Shown in pieces: positions 15,125-24,482 of a stretch of DNA of 36,246 nt. Positions within the stretch are counted from its first letter, which is position 1. Each line of letters starts with the position of its first letter. The position numbers were made by a program, and so were the translations under genes. The DNA is from CAYQZD01 sp964421875 (GTDB taxonomy: Bacteria > Electryoneota > Tariuqbacteria > Tariuqbacterales > Tariuqbacteraceae): NCBI GenBank assembly GCA_964421875.1, contig CAYQZD010000030.1:1-36246 (forward strand), written 5' to 3'. The notes beneath the pieces are model-generated. The model worked only from the letters and a program-made list of their open reading frames with translations. It was not told the origin of the DNA and ran no database searches.

Positions 15125-17896
15125 ATGAAACACCTCGTCGTCCTTATCGTCTTTCTGCTTTTCGCAATATCAGCATTGGTTCACGCGGAACCATATAATT
15201 ACTTCGACACCAAAGCGCTTGAATGGGCTGACCCTACCCGGCAGCCGATGACCTATGAGCAATACCTGGCCAGGAATCCGATATTACCGTTCCAATATGA
15301 ACTGCTGTATGAACCGAGTTCGGTTTCCGAGGACACGCTGCTCTTCCTCATCGTGGTCAATGGGGCGCTGTATCCGCAGGTGGACTCCTCTATCACCCGT
15401 TATATCACGGACCTGGAAGCGGAGAGTTTCGCCCCCATCCTCTATACATCTTACGGAGGCACTTCGGCTGAACTCAAGGACAGCGTATTGACCACGGCTT
15501 ACCAGCGGGGGGCGGTGGGAGCGCTGCTGGTAGGGTCTCTGCCGACGCCCTGGTTTGAACTTTATCACGATTTCGATAACGACGGATTACCGGACGATTC
15601 AGTCCTGCACTCCTTCCCCTGCGACCTGTATTATATGGATATCGACGGAGTATGGGGCGACACCACCGGTAATCAGGTTTACGATTTGCACGAGGGGAAC
15701 ACCGCGCCGGAATTCTGGATAGGGCGGCTTAACGCCTCCACCCTTCAGGGCGGTGAGGCGGCTCTGGTAAACCACTATTTCGCTAAAAACCACGCTTTTC
15801 GCGCCGGAACATTGCAGCTTCCCACCAGAGCCTTGGCCTACATCGACGACGACTGGTCCGGCGGCGCGCCCAACTGGGCGAATGCGGTGCAGTTGACCTG
15901 GGACAACACGGATTTGGTGAACGAAATCAACACCACTAACGCAAACGATTTCATCACGCGCTGGGAGGATAATTATCAGCATTTGCTGGTGGCGGTGCAT
16001 TCTTCGCCGGTGGTGCACGCTTTCAAGGAGAATTGGGGGCAGAGCTGGGGCTATGTCGAGTGGCAGCAAATCGCCAGCGGCGACCCCAACTTTTTGTTTT
16101 ACAATCTATTCGCCTGTTCCAACTGCCGGTTTGTGGAGGACAACTACTGCGGTGGAGTCTATATTTTCAACGACACTTACGGGATAAACGCCATCGGCTC
16201 CACCAAAACCGGGTCGATGCTCTATTTCGAGGACTATTACGGGCCTCTGGGAGCGGGAGAAACATTGGGGGAAGCCCTCAATTTCTGGTTCGCGCTGCAC
16301 GGCAATCAGCCGGGAGCCTGGATGTGGGCGCGTTCCTGGTTCTACGGGATGACGAATTTGGGCGACCCCACGTTGAAGATTGAGCCGGGTATCGAGCTGA
16401 TTTCCCACGCCTTTATCGACGATGGTTCAGGATTTACAATAGGCGACGCCGACAGCATTCCCGACGCGGGCGAGGTCATCGACCTCCGGCTGACCTTCTT
16501 GAATCGCAGCGGTTCAGGCTATAATAATTTGACGGTAACCGGCCGGGTTCAGGATAGCAGCGCTCACTTCGACGATTCCACCGCATTCATCGCTACGCTC
16601 GCCGCGGGAGACAGCGCGGTCGTCTCAGGATATCTGCTGGCATTGGATAGCAGCATACCTGACAATTACATCCTGGAAGTTCTGTTTGAAATTCGTGACG
16701 ACCAGAATCGAGTTTGGTATCAGGAACTGGAATTCGCGGTTCGGGCTGAGGTATTAGAGTTGCTCTCTTACGAATGGCGGGAAATAACCGGCAACGGCAA
16801 CGGCAGGCTCGATGAAGGCGAAACCATCGGCCTCACTTTTTCGCTGAAGAACACGGGCGGAAACGAAACCTGGAAAGAAAATCCCATCCTGGAACCTCTA
16901 ACCACCGGGATTATCGACACGATGTTCGAGGGGCGCTATTATTTCCTGCTGGACAGCGTTATTCAGCTTGAGGAGATGGCGGCGCGGTTTCAGACTTTTC
17001 CCGGCGGATACGCCGCGGCGGCAGCGCTGGGATTTTTCGGACCGACCGACGATGTGGTCTGGGAACAGTTCTACCTTCCGGGCGGTGAAGACATCAATAT
17101 TTACGATATGTGCCACGACGCCGGGCTTTACAGCGCTTATCCGCTGCGTCAGAATTATCGGAACGCCTGGTGCGTTTACCAGGGGAGATATGTATCGCCG
17201 CCGGGATGTTACAGGTTCGGCGAAGGAATAGAGTATCCGGCGATGTCCGACGGCGCGCTGGAACTGCCGATGGTGAACCTGCTCCCCAACGCGAGCTTGA
17301 CCTTCTCCCACCGCTACGACATCGAAGCCGGATACGATGGGGGAATAGTGGAAATCTGGAACGGCAACTACTGGAGTATTATTCACCCTGTAGGCAACTA
17401 TCCCGGCATCTCGGTCAGCAACGGTTCGTTTCCCAGCGTCCCCTGTTACAACGGATTAATCACCGAATGGGAAACGGCGCGATTCGACCTTTCCGCTTAC
17501 AGTGGTTGCGTGAAAATCCGGTTCCGGTTCGGCAGCGACAGCGGCACTCAGGGCGAAGGGTGGTTCATCGATGACATCCATATCACCAGCCGGCAGCAAG
17601 AGGTCGGGGGCGCGGAGGTCTCAGGTCTTCCTCGGACTTTCAGCCTGATTGGCGCCAGCCCCAATCCTTTCAACTCCACTACCGGCATCGCCTTCACCCT
17701 CCCCCGCGAGGGACATGTGAAGCTCTCTGTTTACGACATCACCGGGCGGGAAGCGGCGGTATTGAAGGATGGTTTGGAGCAGGCGGGATGGAAGCGTTTC
17801 ACCTGGGACGCTTCAGGAGTATCCTCCGGGATATACCTATACCGCGTGCAATTCGAAGGGGAAAGCCTGGCGGGGAAATGTGTGCTGTTGAAGTGA
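15125..17896 (+). CDS. Secreted C25-like (gingipain-fold) peptidase with T9SS tail
   Basis: This 923-residue protein has a signal peptide at 1-21 (cut near VHA-EP). Residues about 70-420 resemble the caspase-like fold of peptidase family C25: LLVAVHSS (H292) and LFACSNCRF (C331 or C334) are the likely catalytic pair, and GDPTLKIEPG (413-422) is the typical end of the domain. Ig-like segments follow (about 425-560), then a jelly-roll region with LTFSHRYDIEAGYDGG and GEGWFIDDIHI, as in MAM-like domains of secreted proteases. The last 80 residues carry PNPFNSTTGIAFTL...YDITGRE and end KCVLLK, the type A sorting domain that directs export through type IX secretion. Peptidase activity is inferred, not certain. 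Two genes follow on the same strand, 177 and 40 nt apart, and may form an operon. Confidence 0.82.
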   Translation: MKHLVVLIVFLLFAISALVHAEPYNYFDTKALEWADPTRQPMTYEQYLARNPILPFQYELLYEPSSVSEDTLLFLIVVNGALYPQVDSSITRYITDLEAESFAPILYTSYGGTSAELKDSVLTTAYQRGAVGALLVGSLPTPWFELYHDFDNDGLPDDSVLHSFPCDLYYMDIDGVWGDTTGNQVYDLHEGNTAPEFWIGRLNASTLQGGEAALVNHYFAKNHAFRAGTLQLPTRALAYIDDDWSGGAPNWANAVQLTWDNTDLVNEINTTNANDFITRWEDNYQHLLVAVHSSPVVHAFKENWGQSWGYVEWQQIASGDPNFLFYNLFACSNCRFVEDNYCGGVYIFNDTYGINAIGSTKTGSMLYFEDYYGPLGAGETLGEALNFWFALHGNQPGAWMWARSWFYGMTNLGDPTLKIEPGIELISHAFIDDGSGFTIGDADSIPDAGEVIDLRLTFLNRSGSGYNNLTVTGRVQDSSAHFDDSTAFIATLAAGDSAVVSGYLLALDSSIPDNYILEVLFEIRDDQNRVWYQELEFAVRAEVLELLSYEWREITGNGNGRLDEGETIGLTFSLKNTGGNETWKENPILEPLTTGIIDTMFEGRYYFLLDSVIQLEEMAARFQTFPGGYAAAAALGFFGPTDDVVWEQFYLPGGEDINIYDMCHDAGLYSAYPLRQNYRNAWCVYQGRYVSPPGCYRFGEGIEYPAMSDGALELPMVNLLPNASLTFSHRYDIEAGYDGGIVEIWNGNYWSIIHPVGNYPGISVSNGSFPSVPCYNGLITEWETARFDLSAYSGCVKIRFRFGSDSGTQGEGWFIDDIHITSRQQEVGGAEVSGLPRTFSLIGASPNPFNSTTGIAFTLPREGHVKLSVYDITGREAAVLKDGLEQAGWKRFTWDASGVSSGIYLYRVQFEGESLAGKCVLLK

Positions 17897-17940
17897 GGAT
17901 TCGGATTTAAACTTGCAGAGCGGGTTATATTGACCCGAGT

Positions 17941-18009
17941 GTCATTCTGGAAGCGAAGCGAACCAGAATTCTTCCTTTTCCGGAGGGATTCCGGCTACGC
18001 CGGAATGAC
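17941..18009. repeat. Composite GTCATTC...GAATGAC palindrome
   Basis: Two nested hairpins: ATTCTGG/CCAGAAT (17944-17969) and ATTCCGGC/GCCGGAAT (17988-18006, 3-nt loop). The outer edges GTCATTC and GAATGAC are inverted too. The second hairpin matches the copies at 22089 and 22706. Confidence 0.65.
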
Positions 18010-18073
18010 TTGTAAATTGGTGGATTAAGAACCCACACTACTACTTAATTATCAAACTACAAGAGCTTTAAAA

Positions 18074-20761
18074 ATGAAAGCTCGATTAACATCGTATTGT
18101 CTTTTAGCGGCAGCTTTATTGCTGACCGCAAGTACTGTTTGGGCGACGCCCTATATCACCCCGGAGCAGTGGGCGGAGATGAGCCGGAAGCCGGTGTTAA
18201 GGACTCCCCTGCCCTATCCGGGGATGGACGCAGTGAACCGGAGGCTGCTGGAACTGCAGGACCAGGGCTACTCCTACATGTTCGAATACATCCAGATTTG
18301 CGATTTTCTGGCGGTGTGGCAGGTGTCGGACACTACTTCGCCAAATTACGGAGGGATGATTGAAGGCGAAAGCGGGGACTTGACCAGAATCATTCAGACC
18401 GACAACACTCAGGAAGCCATCCGGGTCTGGAGTCATTACGGGGCGATGAGCGGCGACCTCGAGCGTTACCGGGACAACATCGACGCCGCCTGGATTTATA
18501 CGATGAACTTCCCGGCTTACTCCGAAGAGGGCGATACCGATTATTACCGGGCGCATAACTGCGGCTGGGGATTGGTGGCGCAAATGGAGTATCAGGACAT
18601 CTACGGAGACACCACTTACCGAGTTTACGCCGATTCCTGCGCGGATTATATAATGACCCACCCGCTGTCGTTCACCAACTGTCCGCCCTTCTATCAGGAT
18701 CTGCACCCGCTGGTCACCGGCTGGGCGGCGGGGACGCTTTATAAATATGGTCAGTATGTAGGCAATCAGGCTTACATCGACAGCGCATTGGTTCAGGGCA
18801 ACCGGGTGAAAGCGTGGATTGAAGAAAATCCCGGTCGCTTATCGACCAATGAAGTTTGGGCGATGAGCGGGGGGACGGCGATGTGGGGGCTGGTGGAATC
18901 GGTTTTCCGGGAGGATTCGCTGGGGGGAGTTGCCTGGCTGGGAACCTACGCGCCGCATATGAACGTGATTGCGGGATCGGGCGCCTGGAACAACTCCTGG
19001 AATATCTGGTATTCCCACGCGCACCGGGCGATATACGATTTGACCGGGGACTCACTCTTTCAATACAATGCGGTGTTCCTGGTGGACACCATATTGGCGC
19101 AGGACGGGGACAACGACGGCGGCGTTCCCGCGGGGATGATGGATCCGGATTCGATGGACCAAACCTGGGTCTCCTGTTACACGGATTATATGGGCATTGA
19201 GAAGATATTGAACACCCTGCCCATAAGGGACGCGGGGGTGGCGGGATACCACTATCCTCGTGCAGGAGCGCCGATTGAGCTGGGGACGGCGGTGGACATT
19301 ATGCCCCTGGTGGCGAATTACGGTTCGGCTATCATCGATACAGTCTGGCTGTATGTTACCGCTCCTCCTAATTACACCGGACACAGAACAACGATACTGC
19401 CCTACACCGGGATGGACTCGGTGCTGGTATATCCCACCTGGCTGCCGATGGGACCGGGGATTCAGACTCTGACAGCTTACACAGTCTTGCCCGGCGATAT
19501 GAATCCGGCGAACGACACCGCCCGTATCGATGTGGACATCCGAAACCACGCTTATCTCTGGGGAGCGGTCCGGAACGAGGCGGGAGAAGGGCTTAATTCC
19601 CGGCTTCATTTCTATCATCAGCAAGTATCTGACAGCATTCCCTTGTTCAGCGTCCAGACATTCGCACCCCACGGTTCTCTAACCGTATTCAGGATGTGGG
19701 GGGAGTACCGAGTCGAGGTCGTGCCTGAAATTCCATACAACATCCGGAGTTTTCATCCAGTAAACATTATCGACAGCGCTCAGGTGCAGTATGATTTCAT
19801 CCTAACACCTTCGGAATTTCTCTTAGTGGACGATGATGAGGGAGCGGACTATGAGAGGTTTGTGAAGTCCTCGCTGGAGGATATCTGGGTGGACTACTAT
19901 TATTGGAGCCGCGCCGATTCCGGGGCTTTGAACGGCATTTCACAGTTGTTTCCCAATATTATCTGGATGACCGGGAACGATTCGACGACCACGCTTGAAA
20001 CCGATGACAAAAACGAACTCACCGCCTTCCTCGAAGGCGGCGGCAACCTGCTGCTCAGCGGCCAGAACATCGGGGACGATTTGGGCAGCGGCGATCCCTT
20101 CCTTAACGATTACCTGAAAGTCCGGCACGAGCAGGACAGTGTGAATCAGTTTATGCTGAACGGATTCCAGGGGCATCCTTTCGCGGGAGGGACTTCGCTG
20201 ATGATAGTGGGCGGCACCGGAGCCGGCAACCAGCGGTCGGTTTCGACCTGCGCGCCGCTTGCCGGCGGTGAAGCCGCCTATTATTATCTGAATCCGCCGC
20301 AGCCGACAGCGTCGGTGAGCTACATCGACCCGGTTTACGGATACCGCACGGTGTATATGGGGTTCGGTATCGAAGCGGTTTCGGGGCTGGCGAATACGAT
20401 TACTCGGGCTGAACTGTTGAGGAACATTTTCGAGTGGTGGGGGTATCCGGTGGAAACCGCTTCGCGGGATAGAAACCTTGTGACTTCATACAAGCTGAAC
20501 GCGCCATATCCAAACCCCTTCAATCCGGCGACGGAAATATCCTACAGTATCCCGCGTCCGGGTGAAGTGGAACTGGCGGTCTATAATATTCTGGGGCAGA
20601 AGGTAGCGGTCTTGTGGAACGGGTTCCAATCTCCCGGCGAATACTGTTTCAGATGGGAGGGGAAGTCGAATTCAGGCAGTGCGCTGGGCGGCGGAGTTTA
20701 TTTCTGCCGCTTGCGGTGCGATGGAGGCTCTTTCACGCGGCGTATAGTGTTGTTGAAGTAA
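18074..20761 (+). CDS. Large secreted multidomain protein with T9SS tail
   Basis: This 895-residue protein has a signal peptide at 1-24 (cut near VWA-TP). Residues about 25-385 are rich in aromatic helices (for example NSWNIWYSHAHRAIYDLTG) and look like an alpha/alpha toroid, a fold common in polysaccharide lyases and glycosidases, but no catalytic motif is recognised. Residues about 388-490 resemble a CARDB adhesion-type domain, about 493-580 a carboxypeptidase-regulatory-like domain, and about 585-790 (FLLVDDDEGADYERF, GGGNLLLSGQNIG) a glutamine-amidotransferase-like fold seen in secreted proteins. The last 85 residues carry PYPNPFNPATEISYSIP...LYNILGQKV-type motifs and end RRIVLLK, a type IX sorting domain. 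It probably functions at the cell surface or outside. It is the second gene of the export cluster. Function unknown. Confidence 0.78.
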   Translation: MKARLTSYCLLAAALLLTASTVWATPYITPEQWAEMSRKPVLRTPLPYPGMDAVNRRLLELQDQGYSYMFEYIQICDFLAVWQVSDTTSPNYGGMIEGESGDLTRIIQTDNTQEAIRVWSHYGAMSGDLERYRDNIDAAWIYTMNFPAYSEEGDTDYYRAHNCGWGLVAQMEYQDIYGDTTYRVYADSCADYIMTHPLSFTNCPPFYQDLHPLVTGWAAGTLYKYGQYVGNQAYIDSALVQGNRVKAWIEENPGRLSTNEVWAMSGGTAMWGLVESVFREDSLGGVAWLGTYAPHMNVIAGSGAWNNSWNIWYSHAHRAIYDLTGDSLFQYNAVFLVDTILAQDGDNDGGVPAGMMDPDSMDQTWVSCYTDYMGIEKILNTLPIRDAGVAGYHYPRAGAPIELGTAVDIMPLVANYGSAIIDTVWLYVTAPPNYTGHRTTILPYTGMDSVLVYPTWLPMGPGIQTLTAYTVLPGDMNPANDTARIDVDIRNHAYLWGAVRNEAGEGLNSRLHFYHQQVSDSIPLFSVQTFAPHGSLTVFRMWGEYRVEVVPEIPYNIRSFHPVNIIDSAQVQYDFILTPSEFLLVDDDEGADYERFVKSSLEDIWVDYYYWSRADSGALNGISQLFPNIIWMTGNDSTTTLETDDKNELTAFLEGGGNLLLSGQNIGDDLGSGDPFLNDYLKVRHEQDSVNQFMLNGFQGHPFAGGTSLMIVGGTGAGNQRSVSTCAPLAGGEAAYYYLNPPQPTASVSYIDPVYGYRTVYMGFGIEAVSGLANTITRAELLRNIFEWWGYPVETASRDRNLVTSYKLNAPYPNPFNPATEISYSIPRPGEVELAVYNILGQKVAVLWNGFQSPGEYCFRWEGKSNSGSALGGGVYFCRLRCDGGSFTRRIVLLK

Positions 20762-20801
20762 CGGGCGAGTTTGAGGTTCAAAGAAGGAGCGGCGTTTAAG
20801 C

Positions 20802-22034
20802 GTGAAATACATCCCGGCGAAAATAATCTGTTTTCTACTGTTGTCGATATCGGTTCAAATGGTCTTTTCTCAGGAGCGCCCGGTCAAGCGGATAGTCATC
20901 TTAGGCAATCGGCACACTAAACCGTTTGTTATCACCCGCGAGCTTGAAACCAGGGTCGGTGAAGAGCTGGACAAAGAGGCATTAAATCGCGATGAACTGC
21001 ACTTACTGAATCTGGGGATTTTCAGCGAGGTGTCGATGGAGCATTTCGCCGAGGGGGACAGCGAAGTGGTATTCCTCCGCCTCGAAGAGCGCATCAGGTT
21101 TTTTCCCTTTCCCGCTATCGGCTATTCTGAAGAGGAGGAATGGAGCTTCGGCGGGGGCGTCATCCACCGAAATTTCCTGGGGAGGAACCAGTCGGTCAGC
21201 CTCTACGGGCTTTTCGGCGGGGTGACGGAATACCTGCTCTATTTTTACGATCCCTGGCTGACGGGAGACAGGATTTCCTTCCGGGGTGAAATATACCGGC
21301 AGGAATGGGATAACGACTTCGAGGAGTTCCACCAGACAGTTACCGGATTATGGGGGGAAGTGGGCAAGCAGTGGGAATATCGGTTGTGGCTGAGGCTGAA
21401 GGCGGGATACAAATTAGTGGAATCGGACCGGGCGGGGATTACACTCACCGGCAGGAGATTCGACAGCGTTCCTTACCTCCTGTTTACCGGTATCTACGAC
21501 ACCCGCGACCTCTGGTCCAATCCCAGCCGGGGAATGACGCTTGCCGGAAAGGCGGGGCAGTACGGAATCCCCGGCGAAAAACCCGATTTCCGGCTCCTCT
21601 ACATATCGGCGGCTAGTTTTTTTCCCGTCAGGTGGGGCCGGACAGTGGGGGTAATGGCGATGTTCGCAGAGAAGAACGGGATACTTCCGGCTTATGAAAG
21701 GTTCCACCTCGGCGGCTCTTCCACGGTGCGGGGATTGGCGCTGAACACCGACCGCGGCAGCCGGGAGCTTCTTACCGGACTGGAATACAGGTTCGACATC
21801 GTTAAATCCCGGACAATATGGCGGGACTTCGATTTGGGACTGGGGGGCACAATGTTCCTGGATAATGGCGCGGTTTGGAACAGCGGAGACGACATCGGTG
21901 AGGCTGATTTCTATCAGGGATTCGGATTCGGACTCAGGCTCCTGGTGCCTATTATCGAGGTGTTTCGCGTAGATATGGCTTGGACAGCCGGCGCCAATTA
22001 TAAACTGGAGATGGGCGTCGGAGCGAAGTTTTAA
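20802..22034 (+). CDS. Short Omp85 / BamA-like outer-membrane barrel with one POTRA domain
   Basis: This 410-residue protein has a signal peptide at 1-23, one POTRA domain (about 27-97; VKRIVILGNRHTKPFVITREL and LHLLNLGIFSEVSM), then a 16-strand-type barrel with the Omp85 motif GGSSTVRGL (304-312) and a terminal phenylalanine, the usual outer-membrane insertion signal. BamA itself has five POTRA domains, so this is one of the reduced Omp85 proteins rather than the main assembly factor. Such proteins insert or translocate a limited set of substrates. It starts at GTG 20802, 40 nt after the previous stop, with AAGGAG 12 nt upstream, and follows two T9SS cargo genes, so it may serve their surface assembly. 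That link is inference. Confidence 0.88.
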   Translation: MKYIPAKIICFLLLSISVQMVFSQERPVKRIVILGNRHTKPFVITRELETRVGEELDKEALNRDELHLLNLGIFSEVSMEHFAEGDSEVVFLRLEERIRFFPFPAIGYSEEEEWSFGGGVIHRNFLGRNQSVSLYGLFGGVTEYLLYFYDPWLTGDRISFRGEIYRQEWDNDFEEFHQTVTGLWGEVGKQWEYRLWLRLKAGYKLVESDRAGITLTGRRFDSVPYLLFTGIYDTRDLWSNPSRGMTLAGKAGQYGIPGEKPDFRLLYISAASFFPVRWGRTVGVMAMFAEKNGILPAYERFHLGGSSTVRGLALNTDRGSRELLTGLEYRFDIVKSRTIWRDFDLGLGGTMFLDNGAVWNSGDDIGEADFYQGFGFGLRLLVPIIEVFRVDMAWTAGANYKLEMGVGAKF

Positions 22035-22040
22035 TAGGAT

Positions 22041-22061
22041 TTAGGGGTTGGGGATTAGGGT
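22041..22061. repeat. Heptanucleotide tandem array (TTAGGGG-like)
   Basis: Three 7-mers, TTAGGGG, TTGGGGA, TTAGGGT, right after the Omp85 stop. They are close to the reverse complement of the CTAACCC array at 2744-2778. Confidence 0.5.
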
Positions 22062-22062
22062 A

Positions 22063-22113
22063 ACACTTTACTGATATGAATAGTATTCGTCATTCCGGCT
22101 GCGCCGGAATGAC
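22063..22113 (+). repeat. 51-bp direct repeat, left copy, with GTCATTC hairpin
   Basis: It matches 22680-22730 at 45 of 51 positions in the same orientation. The last 25 nt form a hairpin: GTCATTCCGGC, TGC, GCCGGAATGAC (22089-22113). The pair encloses the small unknown gene. Confidence 0.75.
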
Positions 22114-22169
22114 TTCTGTATGCAACTTCATAAAACCAAACCATCACGGGATTAGGTTTAGTAAAATGC

Positions 22170-22691
22170 ATGTTGAAGGTTTTAATGAGGATATGGCTTA
22201 AGTTACGCGCCTTTACTATAAAAAAACACGCTCTGGTAAGGGGCTTCGCCAATAATCAGACTCGTTTTCTCAGGTTGTTGAACAAGCCTATTGAAAGCGG
22301 CTCAACCTTAGCCGCCGGCCCGCCAGACGATTATCAAACTTTAAAGAAGATAACTAACCTGCGAAACACCGTTATCAACCGAATCCTCATCCCTTTGTCA
22401 CAAGGGGAAACGCCTCTAAACAAGATAAATACACTGGAATCATTCCAACTACCTGACAATTTTGACAAAACAGAATTAACCAATGCGCTGGAGGACACTT
22501 TTGAAGATGTCATCGTATTCATTCGCAAACACCGGGGCGAGTTGCGGGACTTAGAAAAATCGGAACATCCAAGTCTGGGACAGATTTCAGCAAAAGTGTG
22601 GCTTTATTGGCTGTACTGCGAAGAGAAGAAAGCTCTCAAAGGGATAAACGAAAGAATCGGTTTAACAGGAAAACATATAATACTTTACTAA
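22170..22691 (+). CDS. Small hypothetical protein between direct repeats
   Basis: I do not recognise this protein (up to 173 residues). It is basic at the N-terminus, then mixed helical (for example NKINTLESFQLPDNFDKTELTNALEDTFEDVIVFIRKH), with no signal peptide or membrane segment. The ATG at 22185 has GAAGG about 5 nt upstream and may be the real start, giving 168 residues. The final codons and the stop lie inside the right-hand 51-bp repeat, so the C-terminus may have been shaped by a repeat insertion or recombination. It is between the export cluster and lysS, with a composition less G/C-rich than either. It could be a decayed or acquired gene. Confidence 0.5.
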   Translation: MLKVLMRIWLKLRAFTIKKHALVRGFANNQTRFLRLLNKPIESGSTLAAGPPDDYQTLKKITNLRNTVINRILIPLSQGETPLNKINTLESFQLPDNFDKTELTNALEDTFEDVIVFIRKHRGELRDLEKSEHPSLGQISAKVWLYWLYCEEKKALKGINERIGLTGKHIILY

Positions 22692-22730
22692 TATTAAGTG
22701 TATTCGTCATTCTGGCTGCGCCGGAATGAC
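22680..22730 (+). repeat. 51-bp direct repeat, right copy, with GTCATTC hairpin
   Basis: The partner of 22063-22113. The hairpin GTCATTCTGGC, TGC, GCCGGAATGAC is at 22706-22730. It overlaps the end of the small hypothetical gene. Confidence 0.75.
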
Positions 22731-22793
22731 CGTTTTGCTTATGACTTCAATTAGCTATAGTAATATGAAAACACGCAAAACAAAACACAACCT

Positions 22794-24284
22794 ATGGATT
22801 TAAACGAACTCAGACAGGAACGAATCAGGAAAGCGGAGAATCTTAAAGCGGGTGGGATTAATCCCTATCCCTATGGATTCGATGTGACCCATTCAGCTGG
22901 GGATATACGCAATCATTTCGAGGATTACGAGGAGAAGACCGCGGTAAAAATTGCGGGGAGACTCCGCTTGATACGCAAAATGGGTAAAGCTTCATTCGCC
23001 GACATCCACGACCAGACCGGCAAAATGCAGCTCTATTTCCGGCGGGACGACATCGGTGAAGAATCCTACTCAATATTCAAATCGCTCGATTTGGGGGATA
23101 TCATCGGCGTGGAGGGAGTTCCCTTCAAGACTAAGACCGGCGAAATCACGGTGAAGGTGAAGCGATTCGAAACGCTGTGCAAATCGCTGCGACCCTTACC
23201 GGACAAATGGAGCGGTTTGAGCGACCGGGAAAAACGCTACCGCCGGCGCTATGTGGACCTGATAATGAATCCCGAAGTGGCGCAGGTTTTCCGCGTTCGG
23301 GCGCGGATGATGAACTACATCCGGGAATTTCTCAACCGCCGGGGATTCTTAGAGGTTGAGACCCCGGTGCTGCAGCCCCTCTACGGCGGAGCGCTGGCAA
23401 GACCATTTGTTACACATCATAACACGTTGGATATGGATTTATACTTGCGAATCGCCGATGAACTTTACCTCAAGCGGCTGATTGTGGGGGGAATGGAGCG
23501 GGTTTACGAGGTATGCAAGGACTTTCGCAACGAAGGAATGGACCGGATGCATAATCCCGAATTCACCATGGTGGAGCTTTACCAGGCTTACGCCGATTAC
23601 CACGATATGATGGATTTAATCGAAGCGATGATACAGGGGATGGCGGAGGACATCCTGGGAGGGCTGAAAATCAATTACCAGAGCTGCGAAATCGACCTTT
23701 CCCCGCCCTGGGAACGAAAAACCTATTACGGTTTACTGGAGGAAAAAACCGGCCTTTGCCTTCAGGATATGCCGGACGAAGAACTGATAAAGGCGGCGGA
23801 AAAACTCGAACCGGAGGAATCCTTTCAGGGTAAAAACCGGGGACAGCTCATCGACGCCGTCTTTTCCGCCGCAGTGGAACCTCACCTCGCCGGTCCCATA
23901 TTCGTCACCGATTTCCCGGTGGAGATTTCTCCTTTAACTAAACTCCACAGGAAGGAAGAAGGTGTAACCGAGCGGTTCGAACTCTACCTCTTCAACCGAG
24001 AGGTAGCAAACGCCTACAGCGAACTCACCGACCCGCTGGACCAGAGACGCCGCTTTGAACAGCAGGACCGCTGGCGGTTGTCAGGGGACGCGGAGGCTCA
24101 GCCGATGGATGAGGATTTCCTGCGGGCTTTGGAGTATGGTATGCCTCCCACCGGCGGTATGGGTCTGGGATTCGACCGGCTGACGATGTTTTTCACCGAC
24201 CAGCCCTCAATCCGGGACGTGATACTGTTCCCTCAATTGAGGCCGGAAGAGGGGGCGGATGAATCGGATGATACGGTGGAATGA
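22794..24284 (+). CDS. lysS: Lysyl-tRNA synthetase, class II
   Basis: This 496-residue enzyme has the expected order: N-terminal helix MDLNELRQERIRKAENL, an OB-fold anticodon-binding domain (about 50-145; VKIAGRLRLIRKMGKASFADI), then the class II core with motif 1 around LNRRGFLEVETPVL, motif 2 VCKDFRNEGMDRMHNPEFTMVE and motif 3 GMGLGFDRLTMFF. It charges tRNA(Lys) with lysine in the cytosol. The length is normal for bacterial LysS. The C-terminus has a short acidic extension (EEGADESDDTVE). The gene stands alone with no obvious ribosome site (A-rich leader). Assignment is secure. Confidence 0.97.
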   Translation: MDLNELRQERIRKAENLKAGGINPYPYGFDVTHSAGDIRNHFEDYEEKTAVKIAGRLRLIRKMGKASFADIHDQTGKMQLYFRRDDIGEESYSIFKSLDLGDIIGVEGVPFKTKTGEITVKVKRFETLCKSLRPLPDKWSGLSDREKRYRRRYVDLIMNPEVAQVFRVRARMMNYIREFLNRRGFLEVETPVLQPLYGGALARPFVTHHNTLDMDLYLRIADELYLKRLIVGGMERVYEVCKDFRNEGMDRMHNPEFTMVELYQAYADYHDMMDLIEAMIQGMAEDILGGLKINYQSCEIDLSPPWERKTYYGLLEEKTGLCLQDMPDEELIKAAEKLEPEESFQGKNRGQLIDAVFSAAVEPHLAGPIFVTDFPVEISPLTKLHRKEEGVTERFELYLFNREVANAYSELTDPLDQRRRFEQQDRWRLSGDAEAQPMDEDFLRALEYGMPPTGGMGLGFDRLTMFFTDQPSIRDVILFPQLRPEEGADESDDTVE

Positions 24285-24318
24285 TAGAACATATCTATTC
24301 TAAAAAATAGCTCTTTGC

Positions 24319-24342
24319 AGGGATTCAATATGTTGAATCCCT
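24319..24342. repeat. Hairpin, GGG/CCC-ended family
   Basis: Arms AGGGATTCAA and TTGAATCCCT pair perfectly around TATG, followed by AC. It starts the cluster of five palindromes in the gap after lysS (24285-24558), which holds no gene. Confidence 0.7.
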
Positions 24343-24349
24343 ACTATTG

Positions 24350-24377
24350 TGCTGTCGACTCTCCGCAGTCGACAGCA
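24350..24377. repeat. Constant-loop hairpin (family A)
   Basis: Arms TGCTGTCGACT and AGTCGACAGCA pair perfectly around the loop CTCCGC. The copy at 12479 has almost the same arms. Confidence 0.75.
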
Positions 24378-24399
24378 ACTAATTGATATATAGTCAATT

Positions 24400-24424
24400 G
24401 GCGCAGGGTGAGGAACCCTGCGCC
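24400..24424. repeat. Constant-loop hairpin (family A), 5-nt loop
   Basis: Arms GGCGCAGGGT and ACCCTGCGCC pair perfectly around GAGGA, a loop variant one base shorter than in the other copies. Confidence 0.68.
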
Positions 24425-24437
24425 GCGAGGAATAATG

Positions 24438-24461
24438 AGGGATTTGATTTATCAAATCCCT
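24438..24461. repeat. Hairpin, GGG/CCC-ended family
   Basis: Arms AGGGATTTGAT and ATCAAATCCCT pair perfectly around TT. Confidence 0.68.
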
Positions 24462-24482
24462 TGTAATATGATTACTTAAAAT

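Noticed and set aside
15125..17896. Metalloprotease (M6 immune inhibitor A) call for the first export-cluster protein
   Set aside because: The jelly-roll near the C-terminus is shared with such proteins, but no HExxH zinc motif was seen; the caspase-like C25 motifs fit better.
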